Shown here in pieces: positions 6,854 to 13,943 of a stretch of 16,339 bases of DNA (position 1 is its first letter; each line of letters begins with the position of its first letter). The translations under genes were made by a program, and so were the position numbers. The DNA lies in NCBI GenBank assembly GCA_004556005.1, contig SFJA01000038.1:1-16339 (forward strand), written 5' to 3'. The notes under the pieces were generated by a model. That model was given only the letters and a program-made list of their open reading frames with translations. It was not told the DNA's origin and did no database searches. Source of the stretch: Bacteroidales bacterium. Lineage in GTDB: Bacteria; Bacteroidota; Bacteroidia; Bacteroidales; UBA932.

Positions 6854-8275
6854 ATGGCAACTTATCTTATTCTTATCATTGTGGTGGTGCTTTTCATCAC
6901 CTTTGCCGCAATCCTAAAGCGTTACAAGAGATGTCCTTCGGACAAAATACTTGTAATTTTCGGTAAAACCGGACGCAACTCCTCAGCCAAGTGCATACAC
7001 GGAGGAGCGTCGTTCATCTGGCCTGTTTTCCAGAGCTATGCCTTTCTTGATTTGACTCCGATTTCCATCGAGTGCAATCTAACCAATGCCCTTTCAAAGC
7101 AGAATATCCGCGTTGACGTTCCTTGCCGATTTACGGTTGGTATCAGTACCGAAGCCGACAGCATGACCAACGCCGCCGAGCGTCTGCTTGGCCTGACCAT
7201 CGAGGACATTCGCAACGTGGCTACCGATATCCTTTTCGGACAGCTTCGTCTGGTCATTGCTACTATGGACATCGAGGAAATCAACTCCGACCGTGACAAG
7301 TTCCTTGCAAACGTGAGCGCCAACGTCGAGGCGGAGCTTCGCAAGATCGGTCTCAAGCTCATCAACGTCAACGTTACCGATATCCGTGACGAGTCCGGCT
7401 ATATCGAGGCTCTCGGTAAGGAGGCTGCCGCCAAGGCAATCAACGACGCAAAGAAGAGCGTTGCCGAGCAGAACCGTTATGGTGAAATCGGTAAGGCAGA
7501 AGCCGACAGGGACAAGGACATCAGGATTGCCGAGACTTCCCGCGATACCCGTATCAACACCGCCGATGCCAATGCAAAGGCCGTTGAGGGTGAGAACAAT
7601 TCTCTTATCGCCATTGCTCAGTCTGATGCTACACGTCGTGAGAAACAGGCTGAAGCTGAGAGACTTGCAGTAGCTGCCGAGAAGGTGCAGGCCGCCAAGG
7701 CCCTCGAGGAGGCGTACAAGAGCGAGCGTGATGCCGAGCTTGCCCGCGCCGAGAGGGAAAAGGCAACCCAGACTGCCAATATCGTGGTCGGCGCCCAGAT
7801 CGAAAAGGAAAAGGCAATCATCGAGGCAGAAGCGGAGGCAGAGAAGATGCGCCGTCTTGCAAAGGGTGAAGCCGATGCCATTTATGCCAAGATGGACGCC
7901 CAGGCTCGCGGTTCATTAGAGTTGCTCAGCAAGCAGGCTCAGGGTTTTGGCCAGCTCGTTGCTTCAGCCGGTGGCGATGCGCAGCAGGCTATCACTATGC
8001 TCATTACCGACAAGCTTCCTGAACTTGTCAAGACTCAGGTTGAGGCTGTCAAGGGCATCAATATCGACAAGGTTACCGTTTGGGACGGTGGCTCGGGCGA
8101 AAACGGCAAGACCGCTACCGCCAATTTCATCTCTGGTATGATGCAGAGCGTGCCGCCACTCGAAGATCTCTTCAAGATGGCCGGAATGAGCCTGCCGGGC
8201 TATCTCAAGGGCAATGCGGAAAACCAGAAGCAGGATGAAGGCAAAGATGGCCTTGATCCGGAGGTGAAGAAATGA
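6854..8275 (+). CDS. Flotillin-family (SPFH domain) protein
   Basis: Flotillin-like scaffold of bacterial membrane microdomains, 473 residues. An N-terminal hydrophobic segment (about 3-21) anchors it in the inner membrane. An SPFH domain follows at about 25-185, containing GASFIWPVFQSYAFLDL, NIRVDVPCRFTVGI and the flotillin-typical MDIEEINSDRDKF. Next is a long Ala/Glu/Lys-rich coiled coil at about 185-345 with the EAEAEAEK repeats characteristic of flotillins, then a C-terminal region rich in Gly and Met ending in a charged tail. Length and order match FloT/YuaG and its relatives; the EA-rich coiled coil and the NfeD-like neighbour favour flotillin over the stomatin, HflK or prohibitin subfamilies. 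The start gives an immediate membrane anchor. The stop overlaps the ATG of the downstream regulator by 4 bases, implying translational coupling. It is probably transcribed from the promoter at 6182-6211. Confidence 0.93.
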   Translation: MATYLILIIVVVLFITFAAILKRYKRCPSDKILVIFGKTGRNSSAKCIHGGASFIWPVFQSYAFLDLTPISIECNLTNALSKQNIRVDVPCRFTVGISTEADSMTNAAERLLGLTIEDIRNVATDILFGQLRLVIATMDIEEINSDRDKFLANVSANVEAELRKIGLKLINVNVTDIRDESGYIEALGKEAAAKAINDAKKSVAEQNRYGEIGKAEADRDKDIRIAETSRDTRINTADANAKAVEGENNSLIAIAQSDATRREKQAEAERLAVAAEKVQAAKALEEAYKSERDAELARAEREKATQTANIVVGAQIEKEKAIIEAEAEAEKMRRLAKGEADAIYAKMDAQARGSLELLSKQAQGFGQLVASAGGDAQQAITMLITDKLPELVKTQVEAVKGINIDKVTVWDGGSGENGKTATANFISGMMQSVPPLEDLFKMAGMSLPGYLKGNAENQKQDEGKDGLDPEVKK

Positions 8276-8484
8276 TAGTGGTCAACGTGGACGTGATGCT
8301 TGCCCGCAGGAAGATGACTTCCGGAGAATTGGCTCAGAAGGTAGGCATCACTCCAGCCAATCTTTCCATCCTCAAGACAGGCAAGGCAAAAGCCATACGC
8401 TTCAGCACGCTCAACAGCATTTGCGAGGCTCTGGCCTGCCAGCCTGCCGATATCCTGGAATATAAAAATGAGGAAGCCTTTTGA
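8272..8484 (+). CDS. Small Cro/C1-type HTH transcriptional regulator
   Basis: A 70-residue protein made almost entirely of one helix-turn-helix domain of the Xre/Cro-C1 type (HTH_26/YozG-like). The core MTSGELAQKVGITPANLSILKTGK places the recognition helix around residues 28-38; STLNSICEALACQPADILEY is the typical scaffold-helix end of the domain. There is no ligand or dimerisation domain beyond it. The ATG overlaps the flotillin stop (ATGA), so it is translated with that gene, and it is the last gene before gdhA, whose stop is 6 bases beyond its own on the other strand. The target is unknown. Autoregulation of the operon, perhaps through the inverted repeat at 6174-6201, is one possibility; nothing in the sequence proves it. 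Confidence 0.9.
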   Translation: MIVVNVDVMLARRKMTSGELAQKVGITPANLSILKTGKAKAIRFSTLNSICEALACQPADILEYKNEEAF

Positions 8485-8490
8485 CAGCTT

Positions 8491-9846
8491 CTAAACCAGT
8501 CCCTGGTCAACCATTGCACCAGCGACTTTGATAAATCCGGCTATGTTGGCTCCTTTTACGTAGTTGACATAGCCGTTTTCTTCAGTGCCGTATTTCAGGC
8601 AGGCGGCGTGAATGTCGGACATGATGCGGTGCAGGTGCTCGTCCACTTCCTCGGCGGTCCACTTCTGCCTGATGCTGTTCTGGGTCATCTCGAGACCGGA
8701 AGTCGCAACTCCTCCGGCATTCGAAGCCTTGCCAGGCGAATACAGCAGTCCGGCGTTCTGGAAGATTGCTATTGCTTCAGGTGTCGTAGGCATGTTTGCA
8801 CCCTCGACCACGCAGTAGCATCCACCCTTCACAAGCGCCTCGGCATCCTCCTTTTCTATCTCGTTCTGGGTTGCGCAAGGCAGCGCGATTTCGCAAGGGA
8901 TGGACCACGGCCTGCGTCCTTCCATATATGTAACGCCAGGGAAGCGCTCAGCGTACTCCTTGATCCTTCCTCTCTTTATGTTCTTGAGTTCCAGCACGTA
9001 AGCAAGCTTTTCCTCGTCCAGTCCGGCTGGATCGTAAATGCTTCCGTTGGAGTCAGAAAGGCTTACAACCTTTGCTCCCAGAGCCATAGCCTTCTTTGCC
9101 GCGTATTGGGCAACGTTGCCGGAACCTGAGATGAGCACGGTCTGGCCTTCGAAAGACTTGCCGCGGGTCGCGAGCATCTCCTGAGCGAAGTAGCAGACGC
9201 CGTAGCCCGTCGCTTCGGGACGGAGCAGGCTGCCGCCCCAGGCAAGACCCTTGCCGGTAAGGGTGCCGGTGAATTCGTCCCTGAGCCTTTTGTACTGGCC
9301 GAACAGGTAGCCTATCTCGCGGCCGCCCACTCCGATGTCGCCGGCAGGAATGTCGGTGTCGGGACCTATGTGCTTGCAGAGTTCGGTCATAAAGCTCTGA
9401 CAGAAGCGCATTACCTCCGCGTCAGACTTGCCATGCGGGTTAAAGTCGCTGCCGCCCTTGCCGCCTCCCATAGGGAGCGTAGTGAGGCTGTTCTTGAAAG
9501 TCTGCTCAAAAGCGAGGAACTTGAGAATGCTGAGGTTTACGCTGCTGTGGAAGCGCAGGCCACCCTTGTACGGGCCGAGGGCGCTGTTCATCTGCACGCG
9601 ATATCCCTTGTTGATGTGAATCTCGCCAAGATCGTCGGTCCAGGGAACTCTGAACATGATGACGCGTTCAGGCTCAACCATCCTCTCAAGGATTCTAAGG
9701 TCAATAAGATAGGGATTTTCTGTGACATAAGGGGCCACACTCTCGACAACTTCCCTCACCGCCTGGTGGAACTCCGGCTCTCCCGGGTTGCGGGCAATGA
9801 GTTCATTCATAAAGTTATCGACAAACTTTCGGGTGAACTTGTCCAT
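8491..9846 (-). CDS. gdhA: NADP-type glutamate dehydrogenase (hexameric)
   Basis: Cytosolic enzyme that aminates 2-oxoglutarate with ammonium and NADPH to give glutamate, a main route of ammonia assimilation in gut Bacteroidales. At 451 residues it is the size of the short hexameric class (about 450). Visible motifs: the substrate-binding segment GPYKGGLRFH (91-100), PMGGGKGGSDF with catalytic Lys130, PAGDIGVGGREIGY with the conserved Asp170, and the dinucleotide-binding GSGNVAQ (241-247). At the end of the second Rossmann strand, SLSDSNGS carries small polar residues rather than an acidic one, which favours NADP(H). The C-terminal NAGGVATSGLEMTQN block is typical. The start is set by family length and by a promoter about 30 bases upstream. 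It is convergent with the small HTH gene and divergent from serine palmitoyltransferase. Confidence 0.97.
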   Translation of the reverse strand: MDKFTRKFVDNFMNELIARNPGEPEFHQAVREVVESVAPYVTENPYLIDLRILERMVEPERVIMFRVPWTDDLGEIHINKGYRVQMNSALGPYKGGLRFHSSVNLSILKFLAFEQTFKNSLTTLPMGGGKGGSDFNPHGKSDAEVMRFCQSFMTELCKHIGPDTDIPAGDIGVGGREIGYLFGQYKRLRDEFTGTLTGKGLAWGGSLLRPEATGYGVCYFAQEMLATRGKSFEGQTVLISGSGNVAQYAAKKAMALGAKVVSLSDSNGSIYDPAGLDEEKLAYVLELKNIKRGRIKEYAERFPGVTYMEGRRPWSIPCEIALPCATQNEIEKEDAEALVKGGCYCVVEGANMPTTPEAIAIFQNAGLLYSPGKASNAGGVATSGLEMTQNSIRQKWTAEEVDEHLHRIMSDIHAACLKYGTEENGYVNYVKGANIAGFIKVAGAMVDQGLV

Positions 9847-9875
9847 AAAGAATAAAGGTTTAACACTACAATCTC

Positions 9876-9906
9876 CAAATTTAGCTTATTTAACTCTAAA
9901 ATGCAA
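9876..9906 (-). promoter_or_regulatory. gdhA promoter
   Basis: On the minus strand TTG (plus-strand CAA at 9904-9906) and TAAATTTG (9876-9883) are separated by 20 bases, a good match to the Bacteroidota -33/-7 consensus. Transcription would start near 9870, with a leader of about 24 bases before the ATG at 9846. The -33 end lies against the -33 region of the divergent spt promoter. Confidence 0.7.
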
Positions 9907-9929
9907 ATTAAAGATTTTTGCTATATTTG
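9901..9929 (+). promoter_or_regulatory. Promoter of the spt-reductase-malQ operon
   Basis: TATATTTG at 9922-9929 fits the -7 consensus exactly. The -33 position holds ATG (9901-9903) rather than TTG, 18 bases upstream, so this half is weak. Transcription would start near 9935, about 20 bases before the ATG at 9956. The -33 region abuts that of the gdhA promoter on the other strand. Confidence 0.6.
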
Positions 9930-9955
9930 CGAACTAAACCTAAATCAGCAAAAGA

Positions 9956-11149
9956 ATGGACAATTCTTTAAAAACTTTATGTGCCCGATATACTGCGCCT
10001 CAGGAGGCACAGCATACAGGTCTTTACCCGTACTACAAGCCGATAAGCTCCGGCCAGAATCCTGTCGTAAGGATGGCCGACGGACGCGACGTACTCATGT
10101 TCGGCTCAAACTCCTATCTTGGACTGTCCGATGACCCGCGCCTCAAGGAGGCAGCGAAGGCAGCAATAGACAAATACGGAACCAGCTGTTCCGGAAGCCG
10201 TTTCCTCAACGGAACCCTTGACATCCACCAGCAGCTCGAGGAACGCCTTGCGCAATTTGTCGGCAAGGACGATGCTGTTACTTTCAGCACGGGCTTCCAG
10301 GTGAACCTCGGAGTCGTGAGCACTCTCGGAGGCAGGAACGGATACATACTGCTCGACGACACCGACCACGCTTGCATAATCGACGGCTCGCGCCTGAGCT
10401 TCAGCACGGTTTACAAATTCAGACACAACGATATGGACTCGCTCGAGTCCAAGCTGCGCAATTGTGCCGCAGATGCTCCCAAACTGATAGTCGTTGACGG
10501 CGTGTATTCTATGCTCGGCGACCTCTGCCCGCTTCCGCGTATCTGCGAACTTGCAGAGCAGTACGATGCTGCGGTAATGGTGGACGATGCTCACGGCCTG
10601 GGTGTATTTGGCCGCAACGGAGCCGGTACCGCCGACCATTTCGGTCTCACGGACAAGGTTGACCTCATTATGGGAACGTTCTCCAAGAGTTTCGGCTCCC
10701 TGGGAGGATTCATCGCCGGAGACAAGGAATACATCAACTACATCAAGCACACAGCACGTTCGCTCATATTCAGCGCGTCAATGACCCCTGCGGCCGTGGC
10801 TGCGGCAAACTGCGCTCTTGACATAATGCAGCAGGAACCGGAACGTATAGAGCATCTCTGGGAGATAACCCACTATGCTCATAAGGCATTCAGGGACAAT
10901 GGCTTTGATATCAATGCAACCGTTTCTCCAATCATCCCGCTTATGGTGCGCGACACCGAGAAGGCCCTGATGGTGGTCCGCCAGGCCTACGAAGCGGGAG
11001 TGTTCATCACCCCTGTCATCGCCCCTGCGGTACCGGAAAGGGACGTGCTCATACGCTTCGCCCTTATGGCGACTCACACTACCGCCCAGATTGACGAGGC
11101 GGTGGAAAAACTCACAGTGATTTTCAAGAACTTAGGAATTATCCAATAA
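9956..11149 (+). CDS. spt: Serine palmitoyltransferase (alpha-oxoamine synthase family)
   Basis: PLP enzyme of the alpha-oxoamine synthase family, 397 residues. The best assignment is serine palmitoyltransferase, which condenses L-serine with a fatty acyl-CoA to 3-ketosphinganine, the first step of sphingolipid synthesis. Visible: MFGSNSYLGLSDDP (48-61), the Gly-rich GTSCSGSRFLNGT (75-87), His138 that stacks on PLP (DDTDHAC), DGVYSMLGD (181-189), DDAHG with Asp211 and His213, and the Schiff-base Lys244 in GTFSKSFGSLGG. The FSKSFGSLGG block and the length fit soluble bacterial serine palmitoyltransferases. Close relatives are 2-amino-3-ketobutyrate CoA ligase (Kbl), BioF and HemA; motifs alone do not fully separate these. 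The host group and the adjoining reductase favour the sphingolipid role. The stop overlaps the next ATG by one base (TAATG). Confidence 0.85.
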   Translation: MDNSLKTLCARYTAPQEAQHTGLYPYYKPISSGQNPVVRMADGRDVLMFGSNSYLGLSDDPRLKEAAKAAIDKYGTSCSGSRFLNGTLDIHQQLEERLAQFVGKDDAVTFSTGFQVNLGVVSTLGGRNGYILLDDTDHACIIDGSRLSFSTVYKFRHNDMDSLESKLRNCAADAPKLIVVDGVYSMLGDLCPLPRICELAEQYDAAVMVDDAHGLGVFGRNGAGTADHFGLTDKVDLIMGTFSKSFGSLGGFIAGDKEYINYIKHTARSLIFSASMTPAAVAAANCALDIMQQEPERIEHLWEITHYAHKAFRDNGFDINATVSPIIPLMVRDTEKALMVVRQAYEAGVFITPVIAPAVPERDVLIRFALMATHTTAQIDEAVEKLTVIFKNLGIIQ

Positions 11150-11943
11150 TGGTAGTACTCATCACCGGCATCACTTCCGGATTTGGAAGGGCGATAGCGG
11201 AGCGGCTAAGTTCCGAAGGACACAAGGTTTACGGAACCCACCGCAGGGACTGCGAGCGTATCCCGGGAGTCAGCTACATCCGCGCCGAGGTCGGCAGTGA
11301 CAGCGACTGCGAGGCCGCGGTCCGCCAGGTCCTCGATGCAGAAGGCCACATCGACGTATTTATCAGCAACGCCGGAATGGGCATAGGGGGTCCGTTAGAA
11401 TTCTCCTCTCTCGCCGATGCCCGCCTGCAGATGGACGTGAACTGGATGGGAATGGTGCGTTTCCTGCATCACGTAGTGCCGGCGATGCGCAAGCGGGGCA
11501 GCGGTAAGATTATCTGCCTGAGCAGCATAGGCGGTCTCATCGGACTGCCTTTCCAGGGTCTCTACTCTGCGAGCAAATTCGCCATCGAGGGCTACTGCGA
11601 GGCTCTGCGCATGGAGCTGCGCGGGACCGGCGTCAGCGTGACGGTCGTTGAACCGGGCGACTTCCACACCGGATTTACCGCCAGCCGCAAGAGCGTGGCC
11701 GGACCGGAAGTCGAGGCCGCCTACCCGAGCTACACGACCTCCCTCGCCTGCATAGAGCACGACGAGACCTCCGGGCTCACCCCTGATGTCCTTGCTGCCA
11801 GAATCAGCCGCGTGCTCAAACGCAAGAACCCGCCGTACACCATCGTGGTCGCCAACCTCGAGCAGAAACTGAGCGTGTTTATCAAGCGAATTCTTCCGAA
11901 ACGCTGGTTCGCCGCGATTCTTGCCAGCTATTACAAACTGTAG
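11149..11943 (+). CDS. Short-chain dehydrogenase/reductase, candidate 3-ketosphinganine reductase
   Basis: Classical SDR enzyme of 264 residues. Cofactor motif TGITSGFG at 6-13; SNAG at 73-76; catalytic tetrad Asn98, Ser126, Tyr139 and Lys143 (the YSASK motif). HRR at 31-33, after the second beta strand, favours NADPH over NADH. The C-terminal extension after about residue 220 is basic and hydrophobic (FIKRILPKRWFAAILASYYKL) and might associate with the membrane, as would suit a lipid substrate. The start overlaps the stop of the serine palmitoyltransferase gene by one base, and the product of that enzyme, 3-ketosphinganine, needs exactly an NADPH-dependent SDR reduction to give sphinganine. 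The substrate is therefore inferred from context; SDR sequences alone do not reveal it. malQ begins 2 bases after the stop. Confidence 0.88.
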   Translation: MVVLITGITSGFGRAIAERLSSEGHKVYGTHRRDCERIPGVSYIRAEVGSDSDCEAAVRQVLDAEGHIDVFISNAGMGIGGPLEFSSLADARLQMDVNWMGMVRFLHHVVPAMRKRGSGKIICLSSIGGLIGLPFQGLYSASKFAIEGYCEALRMELRGTGVSVTVVEPGDFHTGFTASRKSVAGPEVEAAYPSYTTSLACIEHDETSGLTPDVLAARISRVLKRKNPPYTIVVANLEQKLSVFIKRILPKRWFAAILASYYKL

Positions 11944-11945
11944 AT

Positions 11946-13829
11946 ATGAAAGTCAGATTCAGCATACAATACCATACCGTCTGGGGCGAAAGTCTTACTC
12001 TTGACCTTGGCGGACGCCGCCTTCCGATGAATTGGGGAGCGGATTCGGTCTGGAGCGTTGAGGATGATGTTAAAGCTTCAGAACTTCTTGATTATCAGTA
12101 TTATGTAATGCGTGATGGCCTTATCTGGCGCACAGAGTGGGAGCATCACTGCCGCAAGGTTGACGGACGCAGGCGCAGCATTGCCATCGAGGATGTCTGG
12201 ATAGACTGCCCGATCCCCGGATGCCCTTTCCCGCGCCGGCATCAGGCCGAAATCTTCGACCGGCCGGGATTCCGCGGCGCCGGAACAGCGGTACCGGTAT
12301 TCTCCCTCCGTTCGGAAGAGGACTGCGGTATTGGCGACTTCGGTGATCTGCGCGCGCTCGTTGACTGGGCAGCCGCAACCGGCCAGTGCATAATCCAGCT
12401 GCTCCCGGTCAACGACACCACCCGCAAGGGCGGCTGGCAGGATTCGTACCCCTACAGCCCGATATCCGCATTTGCCCTCAACCCTCTCTACATACGCCTG
12501 CAGGACGCCGGCGTCGAGGAAACCGAAGCGTTCGCCGCCCTTCGCAGGGAACTCAACGCACTGCCGGCGATAGACTACCCAAAGGTATTCGAAGCCAAGA
12601 TGGGGCTGCTCCGCGAAGCCTACGCCCGTCACGGCAAAGCCGACACCGCCCGCCGCGATTACAAGAACTTCTGCCGCTCCAACGCCTCCGTCTGGCTGGA
12701 CGAATACGCCCTTTTCTGTGCACGCAGGGATGGGTTCGAGGCCCAATTCTACCGTTGGCTGCAGTGGCATCTGGACCGTCAGTTCAGCGCTGCTGCAGAC
12801 TATGCGAGGAGCCGCGGGGTGCACTTCAAGGGCGACCTTCCGATAGGAATCAGTTCCGACAGCGCAGAGGCTTACTGGCATCCTGAACTCTTCAATCTCG
12901 ATTGCAGCGCCGGCGCCCCGCCAGACTATTTCAGCAAGGACGGGCAGAATTGGGGCTTCCCGACCTACAACTGGGAGGAGATGGAAAAGGACGGCTATGC
13001 CTGGTGGAAGGCGAGACTGCGCGTGATGAGCAGGTATTTCGATGCATTCAGGATAGACCACATACTCGGATTTTTCCGCATCTGGGAGATTCCTTCCCGG
13101 TTCAGGAGCGGCACCATGGGCTATTTCAACCCGGCCCTGCCTTACACCGCAGAGGAGATTGCGGATATGCTGCTGCCTGTCGAAGGCCTGTTCCACGAGG
13201 ACCCGCGTCACGAGGGCTGCTACCAGCCGCTCATCAGCCCGGATACCTCCGGCTTGGAGTGGTGGCAGAAAGAAAGGTTCGACGCTGTTTACAACGATTT
13301 CTTCTACCACAGGCACGATCAGTTCTGGCTTCGCAATGCAGAGAAGAAACTGCCTGAGCTGCTGGGAGCTACGGGAATGCTTGCCTGCGGGGAGGATCTC
13401 GGAATGGTGCCCGGCTGCGTTTCGGGAGTGATGGATCACGAAAAGATTCTTACTCTTGAGATGGCGATGATGGACAAGGGCAGGCCGTGGCCTGTGCTGA
13501 GCGTCTGCGCCACTTCGAGCCACGATATGGATACGCTCAGGATGCAGCATCAGGAAAAATGCGGCAGCGACCTTTCCACGGGGGAGGCGTACGACATCGT
13601 AAAGGCTCATCTCGACTCGGCTTCGATGCTGGCGATTTTCCCGGTGCAGGACTGGATTGCGCTTGATGAGAAGCTGCGCAGGAAGGACTTTATGGAAGAG
13701 AGGATCAACTATCCCGCCGATCCGGACAACAAGTGGAAGTACCGCATGCACTTAGGGGTTGATGCCCTTATGGCGGACCACTCTTTCTGCGAAAAGCTGA
13801 GGCAACTGATAAAATCAAGCAATAGATAG
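11946..13829 (+). CDS. malQ: 4-alpha-glucanotransferase, GH77, DPE2-type
   Basis: Amylomaltase that transfers alpha-1,4-glucan segments between maltodextrins, normally in the cytosol; 627 residues. Residues 1 to about 85 resemble one starch-binding CBM20-like domain (FSIQYHTVWGESLTLDLGG, MNWGADSVWSVEDDV). The GH77 barrel begins near 110 (GTAVPVFSLRSEEDCGIGDFGDL). DPE2-like blocks include KGDLPIGI and SAGAPPDYFSKDGQNWGFPT. Catalytic residues are nucleophile Asp371 (FRIDH), acid/base Glu483 (CGEDLG) and stabiliser Asp527 (SSHDMDT). Bacteroidales MalQ and plant DPE2 are usually near 900 residues with two CBM20 domains, so this one seems to lack one CBM20 and part of the barrel insertions. The Trp-Trp pair usual just after the HD motif is replaced by Met-Gln (LRMQHQEK). 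The ATG lies 2 bases after the reductase stop, so it is probably in the same operon, though not in the same pathway. Confidence 0.92.
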   Translation: MKVRFSIQYHTVWGESLTLDLGGRRLPMNWGADSVWSVEDDVKASELLDYQYYVMRDGLIWRTEWEHHCRKVDGRRRSIAIEDVWIDCPIPGCPFPRRHQAEIFDRPGFRGAGTAVPVFSLRSEEDCGIGDFGDLRALVDWAAATGQCIIQLLPVNDTTRKGGWQDSYPYSPISAFALNPLYIRLQDAGVEETEAFAALRRELNALPAIDYPKVFEAKMGLLREAYARHGKADTARRDYKNFCRSNASVWLDEYALFCARRDGFEAQFYRWLQWHLDRQFSAAADYARSRGVHFKGDLPIGISSDSAEAYWHPELFNLDCSAGAPPDYFSKDGQNWGFPTYNWEEMEKDGYAWWKARLRVMSRYFDAFRIDHILGFFRIWEIPSRFRSGTMGYFNPALPYTAEEIADMLLPVEGLFHEDPRHEGCYQPLISPDTSGLEWWQKERFDAVYNDFFYHRHDQFWLRNAEKKLPELLGATGMLACGEDLGMVPGCVSGVMDHEKILTLEMAMMDKGRPWPVLSVCATSSHDMDTLRMQHQEKCGSDLSTGEAYDIVKAHLDSASMLAIFPVQDWIALDEKLRRKDFMEERINYPADPDNKWKYRMHLGVDALMADHSFCEKLRQLIKSSNR

Positions 13830-13893
13830 CTCATTTCAAGGGTTTTGGCTTCATTTTTAGGGGCCGATTGTTTCTTTGTTTCGAGAAAAAGAC

Positions 13894-13901
13894 TAACTTT
13901 G
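13894..13901 (+). promoter_or_regulatory. -7 element of the secDF promoter
   Basis: TAACTTTG fits TAnnTTTG exactly. Upstream TTG triplets occur at 13868-13870 (spacing 23) and 13876-13878 (spacing 15), neither at the usual 19-21, so the -33 half is unclear. Transcription would start near 13906, leaving an AT-rich leader of about 38 bases with no Shine-Dalgarno before the ATG at 13944. The rest of the 114-base gap after malQ shows no convincing terminator hairpin. Confidence 0.55.
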
Positions 13902-13943
13902 CAAACTATTTTTGGAAATTAATTATTAAACTCCATAAATTTT

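Noticed and set aside
9901..10134. A 77-codon frame starting in the gdhA-spt intergenic region
   Set aside because: It overlaps promoter elements on both strands and then runs out of frame through serine palmitoyltransferase; no family resemblance.
12078..13751. A 557-codon open frame antisense to malQ
   Set aside because: It lies wholly within a well-supported GH77 gene. Its protein has no recognisable domain and reads as a low-complexity shadow caused by the GC-rich codon use of the sense gene.
13830..13893. Possible Rho-independent terminator after malQ
   Set aside because: T-rich runs are present, but I could not find a stem of useful length next to them.
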